Below are positions 8,426-16,129 of a DNA stretch of 35,821 bases, one piece after another. The stretch covers positions 1-35,821 of the forward strand of contig JAAXXK010000027.1 of the NCBI GenBank assembly GCA_013334525.1. Reading direction: 5' to 3'. The notes under the pieces are model-generated. The model saw nothing but the letters and a program-made list of their open reading frames with translations, did not search any database and was not told the origin of the DNA. The stretch's first letter is position 1. The number at the start of each line of letters is the position of its first letter. This DNA is from Chlorobiaceae bacterium (lineage in GTDB: Bacteria; Bacteroidota; Chlorobiia; Chlorobiales; Chlorobiaceae). The position numbers and the translations under genes were made by a program.

Positions 8426-9172
8426 TCATATTTCCATCACCTGGTTGTCCATGACTGCTGTCGTATCCTGAAAAATAACCTTCGCGGCCGACTGCGCCGC
8501 AATACGACGTTCTGCATCCAGATACCTCGACGCGTCAAAGTGCACCAGGGCAAGTTGCTTTGCACCGGCATCGCGAGCCAGGCGGGCCGCGCTTTCCGGG
8601 TTCAGGTGCGGCCAGTGGGCACTCTGTTCGCCGGACCTGAACGCGCACTCGGCGATCAGCAGGTCGGCCGATTCTGCAAGCTGCACAGCGCTGTCACAAT
8701 AGCCGGTGTCCGGGCAATAAACGATGGTTTTACCCTCGATGGACAGGCGGAATCCGATTGTCGGGACGGAATGCATCATCGGGCCGGTCTGCACCGAATA
8801 ACCGTCGAGTTCGATTGTTCCACCGTCAAGTTCCACAATGTCGACCGGGTATGGCAGGGCTGAAAACGGCAACGAGAAGGGCGGGGCGATGATCGACTGC
8901 AGATGCGACTTGTCGCCCTTGCGGCAAAAAATGGTCAGCCCTTTTGCGAAATCGAATTTATTGAGCAGATGCAGGCCTATGATATGGTCGAGGTGCATAT
9001 GGCTCAGGAACATATGGACCGGCTTTCCATTGCCGATATGTTTGTCGACCTTGTGAAGCCCGCTTCCGGCATCAAGGATAATCGAAGCCCTTCCGGTATC
9101 GATCAGTATGCACACGGTATTTCCTGCAGGAGTGTCATACCAACCGTTCGTACCGAGAAAAACCACTTTCAT
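8426..9172 (-). CDS. RNase Z-like metallo-beta-lactamase-fold hydrolase
   Basis: A 248-residue metallo-beta-lactamase-fold protein. All seven usual metal ligands can be placed: H58, H60, D62, H63 (SHMHLDH), H134 (MMHSVP), D155 (CPDTGYC) and H211 (LVHFD), so it should be an active two-metal hydrolase. The order of motifs fits the RNase Z/PhnP branch (phosphodiester or cyclic phosphate hydrolysis), but the RNase Z exosite arm is not evident. It sits between rfbG (15-base gap) and rfbH (34-base gap), an unusual place because no hydrolase is known in the CDP-dideoxysugar pathway. A role in trimming a pathway intermediate, such as a phosphodiester of the nucleotide sugar, is possible but speculative. 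Confidence 0.8.
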   Translation of the reverse strand: MKVVFLGTNGWYDTPAGNTVCILIDTGRASIILDAGSGLHKVDKHIGNGKPVHMFLSHMHLDHIIGLHLLNKFDFAKGLTIFCRKGDKSHLQSIIAPPFSLPFSALPYPVDIVELDGGTIELDGYSVQTGPMMHSVPTIGFRLSIEGKTIVYCPDTGYCDSAVQLAESADLLIAECAFRSGEQSAHWPHLNPESAARLARDAGAKQLALVHFDASRYLDAERRIAAQSAAKVIFQDTTAVMDNQVMEI

Positions 9173-9187
9173 TCGCGTTTCTCCGAC

Positions 9188-10258
9188 TTAACGTTCGCTG
9201 ATGTAATCGCCGATCTGTCTCAGGCACAATTCATGAACCCTGTCGCATTTATACTCCCTGTACCAATTGACGGTTTCCAGGACGGCCCTCTCGATATCCC
9301 AGAGAGGAGACCATCCGAGAAGCGCCCTGGCCTTGGCGATATCGAGCTTGAGCAAATGGGCTTCGTGAACTGCGCCGGGCAAAGAACGATCTTCCCATGC
9401 ACCTGCCCCCCAGGCCTTCACGATGGAGTCAACGAGGGTGCCGACGTTGAGAAAGCTCGAATCTTCAGGGCCGAAATTCCATGCCCCGGCGTAGGGCGAC
9501 GGGTCGTTGAACATCCTGGCGGCCAGGAGAAGGTAACCGGAAAGCGGCTCCAGGACGTGCTGCCACGGACGTACGGCACTCGGGCTCCTGACAGGAACGG
9601 AGTGACCCCGTTCGAGATGCCTGATGCAGTCCGGCACGATACGGTCGACCTGCCAGTCTCCTCCCCCGAACACATTGCCTGCCCTGGCTGAAGCAAGGCT
9701 CTTGCCATGACGTGCAAAATCCCGGGGATCGAAAAATGATCTCCTGTAGGCCTCGGTCACCATTTCGCTGCATGCCTTGCTCGAACTGTATGGGTCGTGG
9801 CCGCCGAGCCTGTCGTTTTCACGATACCCCCAGACCCACTCCCGGTTTTCGTAGCACTTGTCGGTGGTCACGTTGACGATTACGCGTACTGAATCGCTAA
9901 GTCGGCAACACTCAAGAAGGTTGACTGTACCAAGAACATTAACATCGTAGGTTTCCCTGGGGGTTTTGTAAGATTCCCTGACAAGAGGCTGCGCGGCGAG
10001 GTGGAAAACGATCTCCGGCCTGAACGATTCAAAGCATCTACCCAGCCGCTGGAAGTCCCTTATGTCCCCGATTTCGTGGCGCATCCGGGCTCCGATGCCG
10101 GAGAGCACAAAATTGTCGTTCGAGGTCAACGGTTCAAGAGCATAACCGGCAACATCGGCACCAAGCATGTTGAGCCATATGGAGAGCCAGGATCCCTTGA
10201 ATCCGGTATGACCGGTGACAAGAACCTTTTTTCCTGCCCAGAAATCGTTGTTCAGCAT
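9188..10258 (-). CDS. rfbG: CDP-glucose 4,6-dehydratase
   Basis: A 356-residue extended SDR with the full-length pattern of RfbG/AscB. The NAD site is TGHTGFKG (15-22), typical of CDP-glucose dehydratases; TTDKCY at 131-136 supplies the threonine and the D-K pair used in water elimination, and YSSSK at 157-161 (Y157, K161) is the SDR catalytic pair. GNVFGGGDW and VRPWQHVLE further on are conserved in this subfamily. It oxidises C4 and removes the C6 hydroxyl of CDP-glucose, giving CDP-4-keto-6-deoxyglucose for RfbH. It is the second gene of the operon, 15 bases after rfbF. The length equals the family norm. Confidence 0.93.
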   Translation of the reverse strand: MLNNDFWAGKKVLVTGHTGFKGSWLSIWLNMLGADVAGYALEPLTSNDNFVLSGIGARMRHEIGDIRDFQRLGRCFESFRPEIVFHLAAQPLVRESYKTPRETYDVNVLGTVNLLECCRLSDSVRVIVNVTTDKCYENREWVWGYRENDRLGGHDPYSSSKACSEMVTEAYRRSFFDPRDFARHGKSLASARAGNVFGGGDWQVDRIVPDCIRHLERGHSVPVRSPSAVRPWQHVLEPLSGYLLLAARMFNDPSPYAGAWNFGPEDSSFLNVGTLVDSIVKAWGAGAWEDRSLPGAVHEAHLLKLDIAKARALLGWSPLWDIERAVLETVNWYREYKCDRVHELCLRQIGDYISER

Positions 10259-10273
10259 GAGCGCATTTATGGT

Positions 10274-11044
10274 TTACCAGACTTTCCACGGGGCATTGCC
10301 CGATTTCCATAGTTCCTCGAGGTAGAGCTTGTCCCTGAGCGTATCCATCGGTTGCCAGAAGCCGTGATGGGAATATGCGGCAAGGCTGCCTTCGCGGGCA
10401 AGGCGTTCAAGCGGCTCCCGCTCCCATGAGGTATGATCATCCGGAATATAGTCGATCACTTCAGGAGAAAGCACAAAAAAGCCGCCGTTGATCATCGCTC
10501 CGTCACCTTTAGGCTTTTCCCTGAAAGTCCTTACTTTGTGCTCAACTATTTCGAGCATACCAAACCGGCCGGCCGGCATGGTCGCCATCAGGGTCGCCTT
10601 GACCCCCTGAGAGCGGTGGAACGCCAGCAACTTGCTGATGTCGACATCGCTCACTCCATCCCCATAGGTAAAAAAGATCTCCTTTTCGTCCTTCACGTAA
10701 TCCTTCACGCGCTTCAGGCGGCCGCCGGTCATGGTCTCTTCGCCGGTATCCACCAGGGTCACCTTCCAGGGCTCGGCCTTGCGGTGGTGCACCTCCATAA
10801 GGTTGCGCTCCATGTCGAAGGTCACATCCGACATGTGCAGGAAATAGTTGGCGAAATACTCCTTGATCAGGTACCCCTTGTACCCGCAGCAGATGATGAA
10901 TTCGTTGACGTTGTAGGCCGAGTAGATTTTAAGGATATGCCAGAGAATCGGCATGCCGCCGATTTCGATCATGGGCTTCGGTTTGAGGTGGGTCTCTTCC
11001 GAAATGCGGGTCCCAAGCCCTCCGGCAAGAATTACGGCTTTCAT
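10274..11044 (-). CDS. rfbF: Glucose-1-phosphate cytidylyltransferase
   Basis: A 256-residue nucleotidyltransferase, matching the 257 typical of RfbF/AscA. The start is [13 protein letters not shown] with the signature [17 protein letters not shown] (about 9-25), and [10 protein letters not shown] carries the metal-binding aspartate. It makes CDP-glucose from CTP and glucose-1-phosphate, committing carbon to the CDP-deoxysugar route. The open frame continues 37 codons upstream, but the ATG at 11044 is chosen because the family motif begins there and because the predicted promoter would put the transcript start downstream of the longer alternative. It is the first gene of the operon. No strong Shine-Dalgarno sequence is seen. 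Confidence 0.94.
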   Translation of the reverse strand: MKAVILAGGLGTRISEETHLKPKPMIEIGGMPILWHILKIYSAYNVNEFIICCGYKGYLIKEYFANYFLHMSDVTFDMERNLMEVHHRKAEPWKVTLVDTGEETMTGGRLKRVKDYVKDEKEIFFTYGDGVSDVDISKLLAFHRSQGVKATLMATMPAGRFGMLEIVEHKVRTFREKPKGDGAMINGGFFVLSPEVIDYIPDDHTSWEREPLERLAREGSLAAYSHHGFWQPMDTLRDKLYLEELWKSGNAPWKVW

Positions 11045-11098
11045 AGTATGGTGGTCAGGCGAAAGAAAAGGAAACGGTCGTTGCGGAATAAAACTTTT

Positions 11099-11127
11099 AA
11101 TATACGTCACTGCTGAAACAGAGCCAA
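11099..11127 (-). promoter_or_regulatory. Sigma-70-like promoter for the CDP-sugar operon
   Basis: On the minus strand TTGGCT (11127-11122) and TATATT (11104-11099) are separated by exactly 17 bases. Transcription would start near 11092, leaving a leader of about 48 bases before rfbF at 11044. The surrounding 205-base gap to the preceding gene is the only gap of useful size upstream of the operon. The match is by eye; the -35 box is imperfect, the -10 box is five of six. Confidence 0.55.
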
Positions 11128-11249
11128 TAATTACCCGGGACAAATGACAGATCATATAACACGGGGATAGTTTACCATATCACCGCATAATCAGGGCACC
11201 AGACGCTCCTTACTGATGGCTCGGTGGCCACTGCCGGAACAAGCCCGGG

Positions 11250-12719
11250 CTAATCCGTCACATTTCCGGTCGAAGTGATCGACCTGGCGGACAAAAGATG
11301 AGGGTCGCCTTGAATAAACAGAAGATAACAGCAAAGACCGGAAGCGATGCCGACCAAAATGGAACCTGCGAAAAATATGATCCGGGCAAAAGTGGTGTGT
11401 CGTTTTCCCGCCCTGGAACCATCAGCCTCAACCAGATCCGACGGCAATAACGATTGGACAGCCTTTTGATCAAGCAATGATTTCAACCGTTTCGGATCGG
11501 GATATGGAATTCTTGCGTTCTTTTCATTGAGGACACTCTCATCGTGAGTCGCAAGATAGGTCCGGACTCTGCTCTCGCTTTCAACTCCCCTGGCTCCGGT
11601 TTCACTGAGGTCACGGGCAATGGAGGAAAGAAAAATACCGATACCTATAAAGAGGACCATCACCCAGGCAGAGAGTGGTTTGATACTCCATTTCAGGACT
11701 GGGTCCCGCATGTTCACCAGAAAAGCTGCAAGATTGGCCAGGATCCCGACAGCATACAAGTCCAGGTAACGTGAAGATAGCACCTGCCCATTCCCCCTGC
11801 CGTAGGCGATAACCGACATCTGGCCGAACAGCCATACACAGAGCGCAAAAAGGAACCAGGTCGGATCGTCGGCCTTCGGCTTTCGTTGCAGTTGCCTGAA
11901 CATAAAAACAAGGGAAGGAATATAGAACACCACTCCCCCCGTCATCTTGAACAATGCGAAGGCAAAATCAAGGATGGATCGGCTCTTGTATGGTGCGTGC
12001 CCCGGAATGGATGGCGTGAAATGAACGGCCACGCCTGTCATGACCGCCAGCACCAGGATCATGATGATCGTGTTGCGGTTTCTCTGGACACCCAACATCC
12101 ATTGCAAACCGAGAAACCCGACACCCGCGGCCAACGTCAACGCCCCGGAAGCAAAGGAAAGACAGGCCAAAAGCCCGCTGACCACCACGAGAAGATCCCA
12201 TAAACCTCCTCCTGAGCCCCTGCGCGAGATTGCGTACAGGAACAAAAAACTGAAAAGCAGGATGAAATAAAGTGACGAGTTGTTCATCAGAATGTTTTCA
12301 ACCGCCAAAGGGACAGAGAAGAGCAGGGTGGCGAAAATGACGGTCGCCATGCGGGTTCGCTCTTCGGGAATCATTTTGAGCAGGATATGAAGAAGCAGGA
12401 GCAGGGTGCCGGCATAAAGAAGCGCGTTGACGGCTATTTCGAGCATGGGGTTCAGTACCCTGCCGTTCAAAAGGAAAAGGGAAAGCGACAAGACCCTTCC
12501 GGTAAACACCCGATGCTCATTGTGGGGAGCGATGAGTTCCTGCCACTGAAGCGTCCCATCAATCCATGGACGGAGCAGGCGGTCGATTATCGCATCCCAC
12601 TGATCCCAATATGGAGTTATGTTGCCGTATGATGCCACGATCATGAACCGTGTCCCGATCACAAGGGCAGCAAATACCGCATAAAGGAGAAAAACGGGAG
12701 TGCGTACCTCTTTTGTCAT
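11250..12719 (-). CDS. Polytopic membrane protein, GT-C glycosyltransferase-like
   Basis: A 489-residue protein with about ten hydrophobic segments (first at 9-29, then a run from about 88 to 240 and from 255 to 375, last at 447-468). After the first helix comes a loop with acidic and aromatic residues (NITPYWDQWDAI) and PHNEHRVFTGR, a layout typical of GT-C transferases that use lipid-linked sugars outside the cytoplasmic membrane; the first loop aspartates would be the candidate catalytic residues. Between about 385 and 440 is a hydrophilic domain. I do not recognise a named family. Size and topology are like GtrC-type O-antigen modifying transferases, which would complete the GtrA/GtrB genes of the same strand downstream. 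It lies 205 bases upstream of rfbF and may be separately transcribed. Confidence 0.65.
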   Translation of the reverse strand: MTKEVRTPVFLLYAVFAALVIGTRFMIVASYGNITPYWDQWDAIIDRLLRPWIDGTLQWQELIAPHNEHRVFTGRVLSLSLFLLNGRVLNPMLEIAVNALLYAGTLLLLLHILLKMIPEERTRMATVIFATLLFSVPLAVENILMNNSSLYFILLFSFLFLYAISRRGSGGGLWDLLVVVSGLLACLSFASGALTLAAGVGFLGLQWMLGVQRNRNTIIMILVLAVMTGVAVHFTPSIPGHAPYKSRSILDFAFALFKMTGGVVFYIPSLVFMFRQLQRKPKADDPTWFLFALCVWLFGQMSVIAYGRGNGQVLSSRYLDLYAVGILANLAAFLVNMRDPVLKWSIKPLSAWVMVLFIGIGIFLSSIARDLSETGARGVESESRVRTYLATHDESVLNEKNARIPYPDPKRLKSLLDQKAVQSLLPSDLVEADGSRAGKRHTTFARIIFFAGSILVGIASGLCCYLLFIQGDPHLLSARSITSTGNVTD

Positions 12720-12813
12720 GTAAAACTTTGCTTTTGATGGGAAAATGAGCCTGGTTGTGACCTGCCCATAACCGGATACGGCCCGGCAAAACAGTTACCA
12801 TATCCATGTAATC

Positions 12814-13746
12814 TCAGCACCGCTTCCAGCGGTCGTGAAGCCAGAACCACTCTTCCGGCCACCGAAGGATGTACTCTTCGAGAACTTTGGTGTAACGGGA
12901 AGCCAGTGTGGCGATATCCTCTTTATTGAAGGTAAGGTCCGAAGTGTCGATCTCCTGAGTCTCGATCCTGTATCTTCCATCATCGCCATTTCTGCACATG
13001 CCGACAAAAAGCGGTACCCTTGCCTTGAGCGCAAAAAAGGCCGCACCGTGAAACATCGTGGCGCGCCTGCCGAGGAACTGCCCGAAATACCTCTCGTTCG
13101 AATCGGACTGGTCGCCGAGAATTGCAAGGATGCCTCCAGCTTCCAGCAACCGCAACCCCTCCCTGAGCGCATATTCGTCATAGACGATGCTATTTCCCCG
13201 CATGGTCCGGTACTCGTTCATCTTGAGATCAAGCCTGTTGTTGCGGAGACGCTTGACGATTATGGTCATCGGATGGACCATGAGGCCAAAAGCCAGGGCC
13301 ATGAGCTCCCAGTTGCCATAATGGGCAGAAACCAACACCGCTCCAGTCTGGCCGTTGCGGGTTCCGCGAAGGTATACCCCCGGGTCGAGATCGACCAGAT
13401 CGACGATGTCGCCACGGTTCCTGATGAGCGGAATACGAAGCACTTCAAGTAGAGTAGAGGCTACATTCCGATAGACGCCCCTGGCAATCCTGCGGATTTC
13501 GGTTTGCGATTTTTCGGGAAACGTTATACCGAGATTCCTGTGAACAAGCTCACGCCTGAGCCCCAGGACCCGGTAAATGAAATCTCCGAGCAGGCAGGCG
13601 ACCTGCTTTGCATGATCTCGACCAAGCCGCCGGATCATGACCCCAAGCAGGTTTACCGCATGGAACGTCAATGCCATGGAAGCTGCCCTGATCCTGCGCC
13701 GACTCCTGTTTCTCAATGCTTCCACTAACGAACTCATAGCAGACAC
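12814..13746 (-). CDS. Lysophospholipid/lipid A acyltransferase (LpxL/HtrB type)
   Basis: A 310-residue member of the LpxL/HtrB acyltransferase family. The catalytic H-x4-E motif is AHYGNWE (H142, E147). Further family blocks are RNLGITFP near 70-77, GGILAILGDQSD, ATMFHGAAFFALKARVPLF and the C-terminal PEEWFWLHDRWK, which closes most LpxL-type proteins (PEQYxWxHRRF/WK). These enzymes add a secondary acyl chain to lipid A or related lipids at the inner membrane; a basic N-terminal region with a hydrophobic stretch (about 20-40) probably anchors it. Length fits the family (about 290-320). It is 94 bases upstream of the GT-C-like gene. Which acyl position or lipid is used is unknown. Confidence 0.88.
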   Translation of the reverse strand: MSAMSSLVEALRNRSRRRIRAASMALTFHAVNLLGVMIRRLGRDHAKQVACLLGDFIYRVLGLRRELVHRNLGITFPEKSQTEIRRIARGVYRNVASTLLEVLRIPLIRNRGDIVDLVDLDPGVYLRGTRNGQTGAVLVSAHYGNWELMALAFGLMVHPMTIIVKRLRNNRLDLKMNEYRTMRGNSIVYDEYALREGLRLLEAGGILAILGDQSDSNERYFGQFLGRRATMFHGAAFFALKARVPLFVGMCRNGDDGRYRIETQEIDTSDLTFNKEDIATLASRYTKVLEEYILRWPEEWFWLHDRWKRC

Positions 13747-14171
13747 ATACTATCCATGTTCATTACCGTCATACAAACCAGATGATGGTTAACCTTACAG
13801 ACAACTACGGGGCAAACCTTTAGTAATTTCATAACCCCCTCCCATCTCCCTGCTGTCCATTGACATACATTTCCTGACATGCAGAAAAGAAAGATCGCTC
13901 CATTGCCTCACCTTAAAGTACAAAACCCGGATATTTCACCAATTCCCAAACATCAAAATCATTTTCATGATAGATGATGGTCATCAACAACAGAATGCGA
14001 CCCGTGTAGGTTAAAACAAGCCGGTTAAAATTGCGCTGCCGTTTAACAACAGGTCAGTAACGGTTTGATGAACCATTATCGATTGACTAGTTTAATACCA
14101 TATGAAACATATGGATACCTCTTTTTCGCGGTTATTTTCATTTACCCATAAAGTCCCCCATTCAACCATTC
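13747..14171. other. Long divergent intergenic region
   Basis: A gap of 425 bases between the acyltransferase (minus) and a methyltransferase (plus). I found no convincing gene. It is A+T-rich to the eye and contains a perfect 7-bp inverted repeat at 14098-14114 and a smaller TGATG/CATCA palindrome near 13975-13986. TTGACT at 14083-14088 resembles a -35 box, but no good -10 box stands at 16-18 bases. It should hold promoters for both flanking genes. Confidence 0.6.
14098..14114. promoter_or_regulatory. Perfect inverted repeat, possible operator
   Basis: CCATATG and CATATGG flank AAA, a 17-base perfect palindrome ending 57 bases before the methyltransferase start at 14172. It has no T-tract, so it is not a terminator; size and place suit a dimeric regulator. 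No regulator gene lies in the window. Confidence 0.4.
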
Positions 14172-15173
14172 ATGAACAACCTGGCATCAAACCATAAACC
14201 GCTCAGACTTGTCAAACCAATTGGATGGGCTGGCCATATACCTTTTGCGTTCTGGATTACCGAAACTCTGCGCCCGAATATATTTGTCGAATTGGGCACC
14301 CATTCGGGAAACTCGTATTTCGCCGTCTGCCAAAGTGTGGCCACCAACTCCCTGCCTACAATATGCCATGCTGTCGACACCTGGCAGGGGGACCCCCATG
14401 CTGGATTTTATGAGGAAAATGTCTACACAGAGGTCGCTTCGTACAATGAACAGCACTACCATGCATTTTCCCATTTGTTGAAAATGACGTTTGATGAGGC
14501 CCTGCCGCTTTTCAGCAATGGATCCATAGACCTGCTTCACATAGACGGGTTACATACGTATGAGGCGGTTCGACATGATTTCGAGACCTGGCTGCCGAAA
14601 ATGAGTGCGAAGGGCGTAGTCCTTTTCCATGATATCAGCGTTCGACATGAGGATTTCGGAGTATATCGATTATGGGATGAGCTATCAGCCCGCTACCCGC
14701 ATCTGGCATTCGATCATTCAAGCGGCCTTGGCGTTCTTGCTGTCGGCAACAAGATCGACCCTGTATTGGCCATGATGATCAATGTGTCTGGGTCTGAAGA
14801 AGGGGCATCACATATCAAAACGTTGTACTCCAGCCTTGGCCGCGTCCTGGAACTTGAATGGAGAAACAGGGAGCTCGAATGTTATGCCACTGAACTCGAC
14901 GCGATAAATCGATTTCACGTCGCGACAACATCAGCACATCGAAAACAACCCGGAACGCTGCCGGGAACATCCGGCGAGATTCAGCATTTTGCGGATGCGT
15001 TGAAACATGAAGCCGTCGTACAAGCAGCAAGGGTGGAGAACCTTCAACAAGCTATCGATCGAATCATCAATTCAAACAGCTGGAAAATAATGAAGCCGGT
15101 ACGGCGATTCTCAAAGTCGTTGAGAAAAAAATCACGCAAACTCCGCAAATCACTCACCTCATTTTTTCAATGA
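14172..15173 (+). CDS. Class I SAM-dependent methyltransferase with C-terminal helical tail
   Basis: A 333-residue protein. The SAM-binding motif I is FVELGTHSGNSY (38-49), followed by HAVDTWQGD (acidic end of strand 2) and LLHIDGLHTYEAV (about 123-135), the pattern of the Methyltransf_24 group common in capsule and O-antigen clusters. After about residue 220 the fold ends and a polar, probably helical extension follows, closing with NSNSWKIMKPVRR and a very basic tail (KKSRKLRKS). The N-S-W-x-I-x-K-P block is a tail often seen at the end of glycan-assembly transferases; its role is not known to me, membrane binding being likely from the charge. It stands alone on the plus strand behind the 425-base gap. 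Confidence 0.8.
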   Translation: MNNLASNHKPLRLVKPIGWAGHIPFAFWITETLRPNIFVELGTHSGNSYFAVCQSVATNSLPTICHAVDTWQGDPHAGFYEENVYTEVASYNEQHYHAFSHLLKMTFDEALPLFSNGSIDLLHIDGLHTYEAVRHDFETWLPKMSAKGVVLFHDISVRHEDFGVYRLWDELSARYPHLAFDHSSGLGVLAVGNKIDPVLAMMINVSGSEEGASHIKTLYSSLGRVLELEWRNRELECYATELDAINRFHVATTSAHRKQPGTLPGTSGEIQHFADALKHEAVVQAARVENLQQAIDRIINSNSWKIMKPVRRFSKSLRKKSRKLRKSLTSFFQ

Positions 15174-15250
15174 CAACATCGCCAAAAACAGTCGCCTCGA
15201 ACCTGAATCCGAGGAAAACGGGCGCTTTTCTGGTTCGGGAAAAAAGAGGA

Positions 15251-15751
15251 TCAATTGTTGGCAGGGCCATCAGGTTTCAACCACGCCGGCCATGACTCGG
15301 TCGACCATTCGGCGATCTGGAACGTCTTGTAGAGTATTGAAAGCCATTGCCGCAACTCTGAATGGGTGAAAGGCATCGCGGCAACCTCACCGTTCTGCAG
15401 GGGTATTCGCATCTGCACCTGTTCCGGGGTAAACGAGAGGTCAACCGTCACCGGGAAAAACGACCGTGACGGCCCCTCCTCCAACCTGACCGGTTCGGGA
15501 GACTTGTTGGCCCATTCGGCCTCGCGCTGCTGGCAGGAAAGCATCATGGGTTTATCGACGACAGAGGAGTTCCGCCTGGAATTCTCGCAATAGGTGCACA
15601 ACGCATCCGCGATGCGCCTGCTCAGTCGCTGGGTAAACCAGAATACGACCTTTTCCCCTCCCACCACATTCGCCGACATGCAGATACGATCTTCGACTTC
15701 GTTGTAGTGAAAGGTCACTTTTTCAACAACCATCATAATGTTTTGATTCAT
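15251..15751 (-). CDS. Hypothetical protein with conserved-looking N-terminal strand pattern
   Basis: I do not recognise this gene. From the ATG at 15751 it encodes 166 residues beginning MNQNIMMVVEKVTFHYNEVEDRI; the frame stays open to an ATG at 15844 (197 residues), but the extra 31 residues look unlike a conserved start. The region VTFHYNEVEDRICMSA followed by KVVFWFTQRLSRRIADAL suggests a beta strand pair and an amphipathic helix; the middle is polar and the C-terminus (MPFTHSELRQWLSILYKTFQIAEW) is helical and aromatic. No signal peptide or membrane segment is seen. It converges on the methyltransferase gene with 77 bases between, where only a weak imperfect hairpin is visible. A strong palindrome lies upstream at 15846-15869. 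Confidence 0.6.
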   Translation of the reverse strand: MNQNIMMVVEKVTFHYNEVEDRICMSANVVGGEKVVFWFTQRLSRRIADALCTYCENSRRNSSVVDKPMMLSCQQREAEWANKSPEPVRLEEGPSRSFFPVTVDLSFTPEQVQMRIPLQNGEVAAMPFTHSELRQWLSILYKTFQIAEWSTESWPAWLKPDGPANN

Positions 15752-15845
15752 CAGGGTAAATGCTTCAGCCCGGCACAGCAACATGAAAAAAAGAGCCTGA
15801 ACCCACTCTTCCGATCTTTGCAAAGCATCGGAATGACTCCGCAAT

Positions 15846-15869
15846 TTCAGGTAAACTGCGTTACCTGAA
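15846..15869. promoter_or_regulatory. Nine-base inverted repeat upstream of the hypothetical gene
   Basis: TTCAGGTAA (15846-15854) and TTACCTGAA (15861-15869) are perfect complements separated by ACTGCG; after one mismatch two more pairs extend it. There is no T-run on either side, so an operator or an RNA hairpin in the leader of the minus-strand gene is more likely than a terminator. It also lies within the 285-base gap before rfaE2; the rest of that gap shows a possible -10 box TATATT at 16077-16082 without a clear -35 partner. Confidence 0.45.
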
Positions 15870-16129
15870 TTTATATAAAGAGTACCTATATCAATACAGT
15901 TTTACAAATCTGCCATTATTTACGGCCCCCCTATATCGAAACCATGAACTGATCCTCAAATTCCTGGCAGCCTCCGGCAAGCATCTGGGCGTTTCGACCA
16001 GCCGGATCTGGACAAACAAGCGGTTACCGCCCTTCTGCAACAATTTTCAGGGAGCTGTCGAGTTAGTAATCCGCATTATATTTCTTATCTAAAAGGAGCT
16101 ACCCCAACGTAACGATCCTGAAGGACGAA

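Noticed and set aside
10433-11116. A 227-codon plus-strand open frame opposite rfbF
   Set aside because: Histidine- and valine-rich shadow of rfbF; no family pattern.
14083-14111. A sigma-70 promoter using TTGACT upstream of the methyltransferase
   Set aside because: No acceptable -10 box stands 16-18 bases downstream; the sequence there belongs to the palindrome.
15174-15250. A terminator between the converging methyltransferase and hypothetical genes
   Set aside because: Only an imperfect hairpin with a large loop and no proper T-run on either strand can be drawn.
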